A stretch of 64,000 nucleotides of DNA from Anoxybacillus tepidamans PS2 (GTDB lineage: Bacteria; Bacillota; Bacilli; Bacillales; Anoxybacillaceae): contig NZ_JHVN01000017.1 in assembly GCF_000620165.1 (NCBI RefSeq), forward strand, positions 1-64,000. The letters run 5' to 3'. The translations under genes and the position numbers were made by a program. Under the pieces are notes generated by a model. The model ran no database searches. It was given only the letters and a program-made list of their open reading frames with translations, and was not told the origin of the DNA. Positions 1-9,696 of the stretch are shown in pieces (position 1 is the first letter of the stretch; each line of letters opens with the position of its first letter).

Positions 1-224
1 GTGCTGTCCACCTCTTTTAACCAGACCCATTCTTTTTTTAGTTGAGTGAGTTGGGAGGAACAAGTGTGGTACGACCATCCTTTGCCGGTTTCCTTGTACG
101 TTTGATTCCACTGAGCTAAGAAATGATTGAATACCAATCGGCAGCAACCAAATGTTTTCGCCATGAGTATTTGTTGTTCTTTGTTCGGGTAGAGGCGGAA
201 TTTGTAGGATTTGTGAATCCTCAT
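1..224 (-). CDS. tnpB: TnpB-family RNA-guided endonuclease, N-terminal part (runs off the window start)
   Basis: The frame opens with an ATG at 222-224 behind a GGAGGTG ribosome binding site and stays open to base 1, giving about 74 residues. They match the start of the complete TnpB at 25611-26714 almost residue for residue ([27 protein letters not shown]). TnpB is the reRNA/omegaRNA-guided DNA nuclease of IS200/IS605-type transposons. The rest of the protein, including the RuvC residues, lies outside the window, so intactness cannot be judged. The upstream end, CTTTATATCATTTT on the plus strand at about 275-288, is shared with the second copy and marks the left end of the element. Identification is by direct comparison within this window. 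Confidence 0.85.
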   Translation of the reverse strand, partial: MRIHKSYKFRLYPNKEQQILMAKTFGCCRLVFNHFLAQWNQTYKETGKGWSYHTCSSQLTQLKKEWVWLKEVDS

Positions 225-276
225 GAGGTTCACCTCCCTTTATGGTATACCTATTATACCATGACTGCATTGATCT

Positions 277-549
277 TTATATCATTTTAGAGCCTTGTCC
301 GAAGGCGATTCCTCTCCCACCTACTCCCGTTCGTTCCTTGAGGTGGGAGTCTTCTCGCCTAAAATGATAAAACACAAGCACCAATTCGCCGTCCTTTTGC
401 ACTGTGCCCATATAAAATGGCTTCCGCTCCGGTTTGAGCTGGAGAATAATTCCTAGCGGCAAATTGTTTTCGCCTTCCCACCTTTCAAGAAACGGCACAA
501 CATCGTGCTTAAAACGCGAAACGTTGTCATAACGCTTTAATTCAATCAT
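277..549 (-). pseudogene. GNAT-like acetyltransferase, N-terminal fragment truncated by insertion elements
   Basis: The frame of 90 codons begins with MIELKRYDNV and for about 60 residues reads like the N-terminus of a GNAT-type acetyltransferase of Bacillaceae. That assignment is tentative and rests on overall feel rather than a catalytic motif. From VFYHF onward the protein is encoded by inserted DNA: the hairpin element at 293-366, then the left end of the TnpB element, which supplies the final residues and stop. The tail FRREDSHLKER is identical to that of the unrelated MBL-fold protein at 26973-27989. The gene is therefore interpreted as a truncated remnant, although the fused frame could still be expressed. 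Confidence 0.5.
293..366 (-). repeat. Hairpin element, variant B, copy 1 (IS200/IS605-end-like)
   Basis: An inverted repeat CTCCCACCT (314-322) / AGGTGGGAG (341-349) is embedded in about 74 bp that recur nearly unchanged at 26957-27029. Read on the minus strand the element follows TTTAT, begins with a CAT..AGGCGAGAAG segment, forms the stem, and ends with GAATCGCC and a shared GACAAGG. It adjoins the TnpB element's left end. No open reading frame of its own is present, so it looks like a miniature element or detached transposon end. Confidence 0.7.
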
Positions 550-946
550 TCCCCTCCCCCTCTTCCATTGAATTTTGTATAATTATACCATAAGAATAAA
601 AGAATGGGATTGCTAATAAAAATTAATCTTCTAATCAAGCAAAGAAGCAAACTATGAGTCTCAATATTTCCGAAGCGATACCAAAACAGGTTGGCACGAT
701 CAAAAATACGTATCGGCCACTACAGCAAGGGCGTGCATCGGATGTCGCCGTCGTAAGCAATCATAAAAAAAAGATAATGATTTTGAAAAACTTCCAATTT
801 CCTAATATTATTTATAACTCCGATTGTTACATGAACCTCCCACCTACACGCCGTTTAGAGGCGGGAGACTTCTCGGTGCATATGTTAAAAGAGAGAAACA
901 TATACAACGTCAGCCTTTTGCTTATTTTTTATAAGGAGGGAGTAGT
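550..946. other. Gene-poor stretch
   Basis: I see no convincing gene here. The one longer plus-strand frame (654-962) has no ribosome binding site and runs through the hairpin element at 832-884, so it is not called. The AAGGAGGG site at the right end belongs to the gene starting at 947. Confidence 0.6.
832..884 (-). repeat. Hairpin element, variant A, copy 1
   Basis: Read on the minus strand: a TTTTAA flank, then CATATGCACCGAGAAG, a stem CTCCCGCCTC / GTAGGTGGGAG, ending GGTTCA. The same plan is found at 9642-9696, 10527-10581, 13517-13572 (opposite orientation) and 42810-42865. The GGTTCA end and the stem are like the right ends of IS200/IS605-type elements, where the 3' end of the guide-RNA scaffold is encoded. 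Confidence 0.75.
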
Positions 947-1240
947 TTGGCTGTATTTGTGATTGTGTTATTTTCAACCGTTGTTATATATTCGCTCATC
1001 GAATGGGCAGCGAACCGAAAATGGACGCTGCTATGTACCGTTTTTGGCTATGAACGTTATTTCATGATCATTTCGCGTTTAAAAGAAGAAGGCATCAAAT
1101 ACAAAACGAACACCCCTGTTGGAGCGGCCCGCAGCCGCGATGCACAGATCATGTTAAAAGATTATACACAATACGATATTTACGTTCGCAAAGGGCAAGA
1201 AGACAAAGCCGCACACGCGCTAGGAAGAAGCGCTATCTGA
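947..1240 (+). CDS. Small membrane protein, unknown function
   Basis: This 97-residue protein starts at a TTG with an AAGGAGGG site six bases upstream, which fixes the start. Residues 1-17 form one hydrophobic helix (AVFVIVLFSTVVIYSL), followed by a charged, probably cytosolic part that ends in a segment resembling the small YDIYVRKG-type proteins of Bacillaceae. I recognise no catalytic motif. It is convergent with the next gene, with only about 40 bases between them. It is likely real because of the strong ribosome binding site and the sensible membrane topology. The function is unknown. Confidence 0.65.
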   Translation: MAVFVIVLFSTVVIYSLIEWAANRKWTLLCTVFGYERYFMIISRLKEEGIKYKTNTPVGAARSRDAQIMLKDYTQYDIYVRKGQEDKAAHALGRSAI

Positions 1241-1280
1241 CGAAAACACTGCACATTACCAATAAAAAAACGGTCGCTAT

Positions 1281-1763
1281 CTAACACTCGTGCCGCCTAT
1301 GCCTCCCGCATTTGTTAATCGAAGCTTTAATGATGCAACCGATCGCACCCCCTAGCGCAGCGCCAAGCATTGGCAGCCAAACGGGACCTAACAACACGCC
1401 AAATGGCTTAAATGTTGAAGAATAAATGATGCCGACCGTGCCAAAATAACCGGCGCACACAAATGGGAGAAAGGAAAGAGATTTTTCCTTCTCCCCCGCT
1501 TCTTTGTACGCGTCCCATGCCGCCAAAAAATACAAGCAAGGACAAAACATGAACCAATTATAGTCGATCACTTGAACCGCATTCGCTGTATCGCCTAGAA
1601 GACTTGATGCAATCGCTGCATTAAAATTTGCTTGTGCATTTAAAGCAAATTGCCCTAAAATAAACACGGCCCCTTTGAAATATTTTCCATCCAACCATTG
1701 TCCGGCTCCCGGCATGATGATACTCCATAAAACGATTTCAACTTTGCGAGCCCGATTCTCCAT
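1281..1763 (-). CDS. Multi-pass membrane protein, unknown function
   Basis: The 160-residue product has about four hydrophobic segments. Near the N-terminus it carries PGAGQWLDGKYFKGA, which resembles the G-x-GQ-x-YxG-x-x-x-KG signature of TM2/DUF5683-like small membrane proteins. It ends in a basic and cysteine-rich tail. It lies directly downstream of the DUF3231 gene on the same strand, 17 bases after that gene's stop, so the two are probably co-transcribed. No enzyme motif is visible. Assignment to a named family is not safe from sequence reading alone. Confidence 0.7.
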   Translation of the reverse strand: MENRARKVEIVLWSIIMPGAGQWLDGKYFKGAVFILGQFALNAQANFNAAIASSLLGDTANAVQVIDYNWFMFCPCLYFLAAWDAYKEAGEKEKSLSFLPFVCAGYFGTVGIIYSSTFKPFGVLLGPVWLPMLGAALGGAIGCIIKASINKCGRHRRHEC

Positions 1764-1780
1764 TCTGCGTCCCTTCCCAA

Positions 1781-2812
1781 TTATCGTCTTGTTGCGAGCG
1801 CCTCTCTGTCCTCCGCAAGCGGCGGCTGTTCAAGCCACTCATTTTCAATCATCATTTTGAATCCGTCAGACATGTATTGTGTCATTTCCGCCATAAACCT
1901 TGCGTAATGCACGACTAAGTCCGCGCGCTGGCAGCTGCCGACCGCCGTCCCAAAAAGCGCTATTGTCGTCGAACCAAACAGCGCCTTATGGTACATCATT
2001 AAGCGGTCCGAAAAAGGCGGGATCGTTGAATTTGTAATTTCTGTTTCTTCTGATTTTGGTTGCGGCAGATGATTTTGCGACAAGATCGATTCGAGCACCT
2101 CGATTTGTTTGGCATAAATTTCTGCGCCGCGCCATAAAAATTTTCCTACTTCCTTCGACTTTGACACTTGAGCAAACGCCATCGTAAATGCTTTACTTAG
2201 TTGCATTTTTTTCAAATCCCAAAACACATGACTGATTTCGATGCAGCTTAACGGCCGTTCGCCGCCAAGAATCCCCTTCATAAAACGTTTCGTCTGAATG
2301 ACTTCTGTTGTTTCTGAAGGATAAATGTATGGCGGTTTTGACACAATTCCTTTTTCCAACAGTAAAGGCACCGTCAAATTGAACAAGTCCATTGTTTCCG
2401 TTTGGCATCGCGTGAAATACTCCCTTACGTCTTGACGAATGCTTGTCGCCAACGCCCCAGCGTACGACGTCAAGCCATTGACCGCCATTAAATACGTATA
2501 CGTTAAACAAATTTCATCGGAAAACAACCGCGGTGCGTTCACGTTCACATCATCGTCAGTAAAGCCTTGTGGTGTCGGGAATTTTTCCTCTTGAAAATAT
2601 TTTTTCAAGATGACAATATGATTTTCCGCCAACCGCAACGCAAACTCCAAAACCGGACGAACTTCTTGTTTTTTAACAATATTAAGCATGTATTTATAAA
2701 CGCAAACGGCCATTGTGTCGCTCTGGTACTGTGACCAAAGCGCTGCAATTTCAGGGGCTGTGAGCCTAATTTGATGCGGTTTAGGCTTATCGTTGACAAT
2801 ATGTTGCACCAT
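1781..2812 (-). CDS. DUF3231 family protein (two-repeat, ferritin-like, spore-associated family)
   Basis: The 343-residue protein has the layout of DUF3231: two copies of a helical unit. The first opens with LTAPEIAALWSQYQSDTMAVC and contains GFTDDDVNVNAPRLFSD, the most typical stretch of the family. The second begins near residue 195 (MKGILGGERPLSCIEISHVF). Family members are common in spore-forming Bacillaceae and are often linked to spores or stress, but a biochemical role is not established. The start ATG is preceded by AGGAGG about six bases upstream. It leads a likely two-gene unit with the downstream membrane protein. Confidence 0.85.
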   Translation of the reverse strand: MVQHIVNDKPKPHQIRLTAPEIAALWSQYQSDTMAVCVYKYMLNIVKKQEVRPVLEFALRLAENHIVILKKYFQEEKFPTPQGFTDDDVNVNAPRLFSDEICLTYTYLMAVNGLTSYAGALATSIRQDVREYFTRCQTETMDLFNLTVPLLLEKGIVSKPPYIYPSETTEVIQTKRFMKGILGGERPLSCIEISHVFWDLKKMQLSKAFTMAFAQVSKSKEVGKFLWRGAEIYAKQIEVLESILSQNHLPQPKSEETEITNSTIPPFSDRLMMYHKALFGSTTIALFGTAVGSCQRADLVVHYARFMAEMTQYMSDGFKMMIENEWLEQPPLAEDREALATRR

Positions 2813-2947
2813 GCATCGTACTCCTCCTTGTAGCTGATGTTCGCCGTATACTATATTATGCTCAAAACCATCTAGTCCATAAGAATGAACATATATGTAT
2901 TTTTTTACATCTATTGGTTCTCGAACTGACTTTTGAAATGGAGCGAT

Positions 2948-3106
2948 ATGGATCGATTAGAAGCAAATAAGAAGAGATTGGCGAAGTATAGAACCAGCGG
3001 TAATCCATTCGAGGAAAACTACAGACGAAAAAGTAAGGAGAGAAGAAAACGGGAGATTGGCCCAACTACCTCTTCTCCCCCTTTTTACTACTTCCCTGTC
3101 CTTTGA
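2948..3106 (+). CDS. Possible small basic protein (52 residues)
   Basis: An ATG at 2948 follows a GGAG four bases upstream and opens a 52-codon frame starting MDRLEANKKRLAKYRTS and rich in K, R and E. The basic, helical composition resembles a small coding gene rather than noise, but the spacing to the ribosome binding site is short and no family is recognised. It lies between two minus-strand genes. Confidence 0.3.
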   Translation: MDRLEANKKRLAKYRTSGNPFEENYRRKSKERRKREIGPTTSSPPFYYFPVL

Positions 3107-3146
3107 AAAATTTATACCCAATTTTCACATAAAATTTTAGCTATGG

Positions 3147-3425
3147 CTAACGGTGATCGGCATACGACTCGATTGCTTGATCGAGCGCCCGGTACGCTTC
3201 GGCAAAAGCGTTTGTCGCTGATTCATCTCCAGCTTGCGCCAATTCGTCTTGAGCGTTTCGCGCGTGCATCACGGCACGAATCACGTCTTCAATCATTTGC
3301 CTCTTGTCCCCTGCGTCCTGCTTTGCTCGCTCCAGTTCGCGAAGACAGTGATCCAAGTCATGCTGGTTCGGATTATCAAATGATTGTTCTAATACGTCTT
3401 TGACATGCTGTAGCACTTGTTTCAT
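3147..3425 (-). CDS. Small acidic helical protein, unknown function
   Basis: The 92-residue protein starts MKQVLQHVKDVLEQ and is almost entirely helical and charged, with coiled-coil-like stretches (CLRELERAKQDAGDKRQ). It has no membrane segment and no cysteine pair. The start ATG has a GGGGGAAA site just upstream. The following T-rich sequence could be a promoter for it. It is conserved-looking but I do not recognise the family. Confidence 0.65.
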   Translation of the reverse strand: MKQVLQHVKDVLEQSFDNPNQHDLDHCLRELERAKQDAGDKRQMIEDVIRAVMHARNAQDELAQAGDESATNAFAEAYRALDQAIESYADHR

Positions 3426-3679
3426 TTATTTTCCCCCTTTCCTGTTTCCAGTCGATAGTGTGAACCGGCTGCGATTTTTTATACAAAAATAAATGGCATT
3501 GAAACTTCGTAGCGGACGATTCGTAATATGAAGGTGCCCTGCCTTTTAAGAAGTAAGATTACTTACGGACATGCTAACGTTACGATAGTGTGGGGAAAAA
3601 CAGAACATTATAAGGCTTTTTCCTCAATGAAGCTAATTTTTGTTGAAAATCTGTGCACAACAAGGAGAGGAGAAACAAG

Positions 3680-3949
3680 ATGGAATGGCTGCTGGAAGCA
3701 TTGTTTGAGACGCTTGACATATGGATATGGTTGGCCTTCGATCTGAATGCCCCGAAGCGAAGATTCAAGCGGCTGCGAAACGAGCATTGGTTTGCCGGCT
3801 ATTATCCTCAAAACAATGAAACGCTCAAAAATATATTGCGCAATCCAGACATTCGTACACATCTGATAGATCGAAGAGATTTTAAAAAATTGTTGAGCGA
3901 TCAGGAAACTCAAGAACGATTTAAAAGTGCGATCGCCAAATACTTGTGA
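3680..3949 (+). CDS. Small protein, unknown function
   Basis: I place the start at the ATG at 3680 (MEWLLEALFETLDIWIWLAFD) because AAGGAGAGGAG lies 8 to 17 bases upstream; an earlier in-frame ATG at 3653 has no such site. The 89-residue product has a hydrophobic, tryptophan-rich N-terminal helix followed by a basic soluble part. It is followed by a clear hairpin terminator. No family is recognised. Confidence 0.65.
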   Translation: MEWLLEALFETLDIWIWLAFDLNAPKRRFKRLRNEHWFAGYYPQNNETLKNILRNPDIRTHLIDRRDFKKLLSDQETQERFKSAIAKYL

Positions 3950-4012
3950 CGCGTTTACGAGAAAAATCCCTATGGTTGCACTATTTTTCATAAAATAAAA
4001 ACAGCAGGCATT

Positions 4013-4037
4013 GGAGAACATAACTCCCGTGCCTGCT
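4013..4037 (+). terminator. Hairpin terminator, possibly bidirectional
   Basis: The stem AGCAGGCA (4013-4020) / TGCCTGCT (4030-4037) has an inner GGAG/CTCC pairing. It is flanked by an A-rich run on the left and a short T run on the right, so it could serve the plus gene at 3680 and the minus gene at 4128. Confidence 0.65.
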
Positions 4038-4127
4038 TTCAATTTAAGACCCCTTCACCAAAAACCAAATAAGCGATTAAATTCATAGAAGCTCGAACGC
4101 CCCGAACTTTGCCGCTTTATAATCTCT

Positions 4128-4583
4128 TTATTCGTTTCGTTTTGTCCGTTCCCAATAAATCATTCCGTCTTTTGTATGTGTCCGCTTCATTCCTACCTTT
4201 TCGAGCACGTGAATAGACGCCGCATTGCTTTCTAAGCACTCCGCGACTACTTTTTCGACTTGCGGCGAACGAAACGCCCAATCAAGCAACGCCCGTACAG
4301 CTTCGGTCGCAAAACCATGGCCGCGGGCTGTCGGCGCAATGCCGTAGCCAATTTCGACCGTCTTCTCGACATTAGGCTTTCCTTTAAAACCCAAATCGCC
4401 GATAGCTTCGTTGCTCTCCTTTTCAATCGCCAGCCAAACGCCCCAGCCGTATACAGAAAAGTCTTGTTCTAGCTGCTGCAAATAGGCAATAATGTGCGGT
4501 CCCATCTCGTAACTCTCGAGATATGCGCGATATGTGTCCTGATCGCAAGGAATTAAGATCAGACGCTCCGTTTCGATTTGCAA
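4128..4583 (-). CDS. GNAT family N-acetyltransferase
   Basis: GNAT enzymes move an acetyl group from acetyl-CoA to an amine; the substrate here is unknown. The sequence shows the RimJ/RimL-type pattern: an ETERLILIP start strand, an IGDLGFKG strand, the acetyl-CoA loop TARGHGFATEAV (Q/RxxGxG/A), and the NAASIHVLEKVGM helix near the C-terminus. I choose the TTG at 4583 as start, with AAGGGGGAG just upstream, which gives 151 residues beginning with the QIETERL strand as usual in the family. A longer frame reaches 4667 but has no ribosome binding site. It is downstream of psuG on the same strand. Confidence 0.85.
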   Translation of the reverse strand: MQIETERLILIPCDQDTYRAYLESYEMGPHIIAYLQQLEQDFSVYGWGVWLAIEKESNEAIGDLGFKGKPNVEKTVEIGYGIAPTARGHGFATEAVRALLDWAFRSPQVEKVVAECLESNAASIHVLEKVGMKRTHTKDGMIYWERTKRNE

Positions 4584-4678
4584 CGCCCTCTCCCCCTTAA
4601 GCGCCTGCCGCTGGATCAGACAAACCGATTTATGAACGCGTAACTCCGCACTGTTCAGCGACGGCAAGCGCCAATATA

Positions 4679-5590
<912 letters not shown>

Positions 5591-5601
5591 GTTGAATCCT
5601 C

Positions 5602-6690
5602 CTAGCAAAAATATTGTTGGTGCGTTTCGTTTAACACATGTTCATTCAGTCTCGAACAAACCGTTTCTTTCGTCTGCAACGCGATAATCGAAGCGCTCAT
5701 GCCAAGCTCGCACGCATCTACGAATGATTTTCCTTGATTGATTCCGTATAAAAACCCGGAAACGAACGCATCACCCGCTCCGGTCACATCGACGACGTCA
5801 ATGTTCGGCGCAGGAATCATTCCTTGCTCGCCCCGTTGCGTTTTGTACATGATCCCTTGCGCCCCGCGCGTGATAATGACATGCTCCACGCCAAGAGAAA
5901 GAATGTGGTCACTTGCCGCTTCCGCGTTCCCGTCTTTGCTTTTAGCAAGCGCCAATGCCTCATTTTCATTGGCAATGAGCCATGTCACGCCGCGAAGATC
6001 GTTAGGGAGTTTCTTTACTTTCGGCGCGGACACTGGCGCGATGCAAAGCGGAACATTCTCTTCCCGGCAACGCTCAATGACGAGCCTTAACACCGCGCTT
6101 GGAAAATTCGTATCAAGCAGCACGGCGGAAGCAGATGAAAGATGCGGCCATCGCTTTTGCACGAAATCGGAAGTCACGTGATCGTAAATCGCCATATCGG
6201 CGAGCGCCACTACCATTTCCCCTCGATCGTCCAACACCGCTGTATAAGTACCCGTGTTGGCCTGCTCCATCTTTACCGCTTGGCTCGTATCGACGTACGC
6301 GCTCGTCGCCGATAAAAGCCACGCTCCTTCTTGGTCGTCGCCGGCAACGGTCACAAGCGATACCGACTGGCCCAGCCTGCCTAAATTCTCGGCGATGTTG
6401 CGCGCCACTCCGCCGCACGTCTGCGTCATTGTAACCGGGTTCGATGTGCCAAGCTGAATCGCCGACAGCAACTGCGCTTTCCGGTCGACATTCGCCCCGC
6501 CGATGCACACGATGCGCGACGCCTCCGGCAGCACATACGCCCTGCCGATAATTTTTCCTTGCTTCGTCAGCGACGAGATGTAGCCCGCGACCGCTGACCG
6601 CGACAGCCCGAGCCGCTCGGCCAGCTCGTTTTGCGTAATAAATGGATTTTGGCGAACTAATGTTAAAATCAGTTGTTCTTTTTCATTCAC
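5602..6690 (-). CDS. psuK: Pseudouridine kinase with N-terminal winged-helix domain (PfkB family)
   Basis: PsuK phosphorylates pseudouridine for PsuG. Residues 1 to about 60 form a helix-turn-helix ([24 protein letters not shown]), a fusion seen in many Firmicute PfkB-type PsuK proteins. The rest is a ribokinase-like kinase with [12 protein letters not shown] at its start, the substrate-binding [15 protein letters not shown], and the catalytic [16 protein letters not shown] motif near the C-terminus. I take the GTG at 6690 as start because GAGGTG lies eight bases upstream; the GTG at 6714 lacks one. A palindrome at 6719-6749 lies just upstream, so the HTH domain may autoregulate the operon (inference). 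Confidence 0.92.
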   Translation of the reverse strand: MNEKEQLILTLVRQNPFITQNELAERLGLSRSAVAGYISSLTKQGKIIGRAYVLPEASRIVCIGGANVDRKAQLLSAIQLGTSNPVTMTQTCGGVARNIAENLGRLGQSVSLVTVAGDDQEGAWLLSATSAYVDTSQAVKMEQANTGTYTAVLDDRGEMVVALADMAIYDHVTSDFVQKRWPHLSSASAVLLDTNFPSAVLRLVIERCREENVPLCIAPVSAPKVKKLPNDLRGVTWLIANENEALALAKSKDGNAEAASDHILSLGVEHVIITRGAQGIMYKTQRGEQGMIPAPNIDVVDVTGAGDAFVSGFLYGINQGKSFVDACELGMSASIIALQTKETVCSRLNEHVLNETHQQYFC

Positions 6691-6718
6691 TCGAATGCAC
6701 CTCAGTTTCGTCACACGG

Positions 6719-6749
6719 AAACATTTGTTTAAATCATAAACAAGTGTTT
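6719..6749 (-). promoter_or_regulatory. Candidate operator of the psuKG operon
   Basis: Inverted repeat AAACATTTGTTTA (6719-6731) / TAAACAAGTGTTT (6737-6749) has 12 of 13 positions pairing across a 5-base gap, and ends 29 bases before the psuK start codon. Its position suggests an operator, with the HTH part of PsuK as an obvious candidate binder. The binding itself is an inference. Confidence 0.55.
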
Positions 6750-7036
6750 ATAAATTGTCAAACATGATTTCTAAAACCCATGTTCATAAAAAACCGAGAA
6801 AAGCAAATAAAGCGTAAAGGTATTCACCATGCCTACACGAACGTGCCATTCAGCAAAGACCGCAGAAATGCTTCGCTCATAAAAATCGTGTTGGATCACA
6901 ACCATAGAACATTTGCACACGTTGAAAAAGTGAAAATACTACAAAACACCTCTCAAATACGGACCCGTTTTTATGACCTATTTCCCCCTTTTTTGTTCCT
7001 TGCAACTTGCCTAGAAAACTTTCTCGCACGAAAAAA

Positions 7037-7062
7037 TTCCGCCTCCAAAATGGAAGGCGGAA
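7037..7062 (-). terminator. Rho-independent terminator of the protease gene
   Basis: The stem GGAAGGCGGAA / TTCCGCCTCC is followed, reading the minus strand, by six T residues. It begins about 12 bases after the stop codon of the InhA-type gene. Confidence 0.85.
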
Positions 7063-7073
7063 CTTCATTTGTT

Positions 7074-9455
7074 TTATTTATAAATTTCAATCAAGCCGAC
7101 GGATTTGTCTTTCGCTTGCGCTTTTACTTTCACTTTTAAGCCGTAGTGCGGCACTTTCCGTCCAGCATCCGGCATGAACGGATTTTCGAAAGAGCTGCTG
7201 TCATCAAATAACGATGCGGCTTTTTGGCTTGGAGCGTGCAGTTTTTCCGTTGGATAATTAATATCTAAAACAGATGTTGGATTTAAGCCGAAAGCAGCAT
7301 CGGCGATATGGTAGCGAGTGCTCGCCTCCGCCCCGGTATTCCACACTAAGTCTCTGCCAAGATGAGAATCGACAACGCCTAAGTAGCCTTCTCCCGGGTG
7401 GATGCCGGTCCAGTTGTCAGTGAAGCTGTCGTCCACATACCAAACGACTAAACCACCGTCGTAGCTCATGAGCGAATTGCCGCGCTTAATGTGGGCTAAT
7501 CCTGTATCGACTCCTTGATGATTGCGCCATTCAAGCAGATAGTAGTGGTCTGTTAGTTTGTTTCCATCCATTCTTGTAAATCCGTTGAACGTAAACGGAG
7601 ATGCCGCATTTTCGGCCCCATCGTCAAGCAGCGTCTCGCCATCGGCTGTCACTTTAAGGTTATCGACAAAAAATCCGTTGTACGAAGTGCCCCAGTCGGT
7701 CGCGTAACGAAGACGGAGCTTGATTTTTTTGCCCGCATACGCCGATAAATCAAACGTCTGCGCCTGCCAGCCGTTCGAGTTGCCAGTAAAACCTGGCATC
7801 GAATCGATAATGGTTGGATAGCCTTCAGATACCACGTCGGAGCGGGTATGGTCGTTTCCTAACGATTTCCATGTTTGTCCGCCATCAGCCGACACTTGAA
7901 CGAACGCGAAATCCCACTGCTCTTCAATATCGTACCAAGCATCAAATGTTAAAGTAGCCGACGTTTTTCCGGTTAAATCGAGGTCTACAACCATGCTGTT
8001 GTCCATTTCGTCTCCTTGGCCGCCCCAATATTCATAGCTGCCTTTCGCCGGCGTGTTAATTGGTGTTTTCTTTTGCGGCAAGTTGATGCGAATCGCTTGG
8101 TTGTTTTGTCCAAGCGGCGAGTTCGCTTGGTCAAGCAAAAATTGTTGTCCGTCAGCTGTAATGTCTTCCCAATTGATGACCGTCGGATTGGTCCATTTGC
8201 CGCCTAACGTCGATTGGAAATACTGCTTCGCCCAAGGAGAAAATCCTGTCGGTTCCGCACCTGGAATTTTTCCGGCCCACGAGCCGCTCGCCATGATCGA
8301 CCAATAACCGATCGCTTCTCCCGCACCGCTGTACAGCGTATCGTACTCATCCGGCAATCCTAAATCGTGGCCGTATTCATGAGCAAACACGCCTGTCGCT
8401 CCGTCTTCCGGCATCATCGTATAATCATAAAACCCTGGTTTTCCTTTTCCGAGGCCATCCGGATCATAATATTTCGCCGAACGGTGCGACCAAATGGCGT
8501 TATCGCCTAGGGAACCTCCCCCTGCTTCCTGTCCCATGCCGGCATGGATAATTTGCAAGTGATCCACTAGTCCGTCCGGCTCCCAATAGTTGCCGTCACC
8601 GTCTAAATCATGCGGATCTTCTTTGTCATACTCCTCTAACGGAATCCCTGCCGCAAGCGCCGCTTTGTAAGCGTCTACAACGAGCTGTTTCGCACCGCCC
8701 GGATTGACGTTATCATGCCCCCCGTCCGGCCGGTCCGCTCCATAATAGGCAGCCGTTCCCGGCACTTGCAGCCAGCCGTACACATTTCCTTCAATCGTAT
8801 ACGTGCCGCCTGATTGCTCTTCGTAATATTGCTTTTGCGATACGAGCTCCTCGCCGTTCGGGCCTTTGAATTCGCCTTTATTGCCAAAAATCATCGCGCG
8901 GAAATGTTCCGTATTGTAATCTGGATAATAGTTGTCTGTCTCATTTGGTTTAATGCTGTTATGTTTTACATCGGAGAACTCGACTAAAAGCGTCAATAGT
9001 TTTCCTTTTTTCGCCACCCCCGGGGAACTGCCTTCCACCACCGGATCCGGTCTTAGCTGCCCGTACTTGTTGCCCTTTCCTTTTGTTAAGCCATTGCTGA
9101 ATTCTTTCAATTTCTTCTGCTTTTTCGCTTCAGCCGCTTTTGCTTTTCCTGCCAACGGGTCCGCATCGGCGGTCTTTTGTTGTTTTCCTTTAAACTCTAA
9201 ATAACTGCGCAGCGCTTTTTGCTTTTCAGCCGCGGTTGCATTCGCTGGGATAACCCCGCGTTTGATGAGGGAATCTAGCAATTTTTCGTCGTTGACAATC
9301 GCCAAATCTAGCGAACTATGAGAATACGAAAAATGGCTTGGATTTTTATGCAGCAATTCTTGCGCTGAAATGTTGGCGTAGCCGCCTGGAAAACTAGCAA
9401 ACAACGTACCGGCAAAAAACGCGGTAGAAAGACTTGTTTTCAACAGCTTTTTCAA
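7074..9455 (-). CDS. inhA: Immune inhibitor A-type secreted zinc metalloprotease (peptidase M6)
   Basis: InhA proteases are secreted enzymes of Bacillus that degrade host defence peptides and matrix and process other extracellular proteins. The 793-residue length is typical. A signal peptide occupies about residues 1-31 (KKLLKTSLSTAFFAGTLFAS). It is followed by a propeptide with a lysine-rich region, the M6 catalytic domain with HEYGHDLGLPDEYD at about residue 355 (the HExxHxxGxxD/E zinc motif), and C-terminal beta-sandwich modules with DLTGKTSATLTFDAWYDIE. The start ATG follows AAGGGGGAA. The gene is monocistronic, with an AT-rich upstream region and its own terminator. All key residues visible in the motif are intact. 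Confidence 0.96.
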   Translation of the reverse strand: MKKLLKTSLSTAFFAGTLFASFPGGYANISAQELLHKNPSHFSYSHSSLDLAIVNDEKLLDSLIKRGVIPANATAAEKQKALRSYLEFKGKQQKTADADPLAGKAKAAEAKKQKKLKEFSNGLTKGKGNKYGQLRPDPVVEGSSPGVAKKGKLLTLLVEFSDVKHNSIKPNETDNYYPDYNTEHFRAMIFGNKGEFKGPNGEELVSQKQYYEEQSGGTYTIEGNVYGWLQVPGTAAYYGADRPDGGHDNVNPGGAKQLVVDAYKAALAAGIPLEEYDKEDPHDLDGDGNYWEPDGLVDHLQIIHAGMGQEAGGGSLGDNAIWSHRSAKYYDPDGLGKGKPGFYDYTMMPEDGATGVFAHEYGHDLGLPDEYDTLYSGAGEAIGYWSIMASGSWAGKIPGAEPTGFSPWAKQYFQSTLGGKWTNPTVINWEDITADGQQFLLDQANSPLGQNNQAIRINLPQKKTPINTPAKGSYEYWGGQGDEMDNSMVVDLDLTGKTSATLTFDAWYDIEEQWDFAFVQVSADGGQTWKSLGNDHTRSDVVSEGYPTIIDSMPGFTGNSNGWQAQTFDLSAYAGKKIKLRLRYATDWGTSYNGFFVDNLKVTADGETLLDDGAENAASPFTFNGFTRMDGNKLTDHYYLLEWRNHQGVDTGLAHIKRGNSLMSYDGGLVVWYVDDSFTDNWTGIHPGEGYLGVVDSHLGRDLVWNTGAEASTRYHIADAAFGLNPTSVLDINYPTEKLHAPSQKAASLFDDSSSFENPFMPDAGRKVPHYGLKVKVKAQAKDKSVGLIEIYK

Positions 9456-9641
9456 TAAAATTCCCCCTTAGGAATATAATGTAACGATTCTATAATAATT
9501 TAAAAGATTTGGAAAAATCAATTATAATTATATGATTTTTCTAAAAATTATTTAATTTTGGTAAAATAGACCTAACACGTAGCTCTATATAGTTATAGGA
9601 AATTCGCGAAACAAGCATCCGCAAAACATGGAACGATGTAA

Positions 9642-9696
9642 CGAATCTCTCCCACCTAAACTCCGTTTAGAAGTGAGAGACTTCTCAGTGGATATG
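9642..9696 (-). repeat. Hairpin element, variant A, copy 2
   Basis: A diverged copy with CATATCCACTGAGAAG, a stem CTCTCACTTC / GTTTAGGTGGGAGAG and a GATTCG end, flanked by ATATAA. It lies in the gene-free region upstream of inhA. Confidence 0.65.

Noticed and set aside
654-962. 102-codon plus-strand frame
   Set aside because: No ribosome binding site, and it runs through the hairpin element at 832-884; it overlaps the better-supported gene at 947.
2862-3065. 67-codon minus-strand frame
   Set aside because: Composition rich in F, S and Y without protein character; antisense to the more plausible small frame at 2948-3106.
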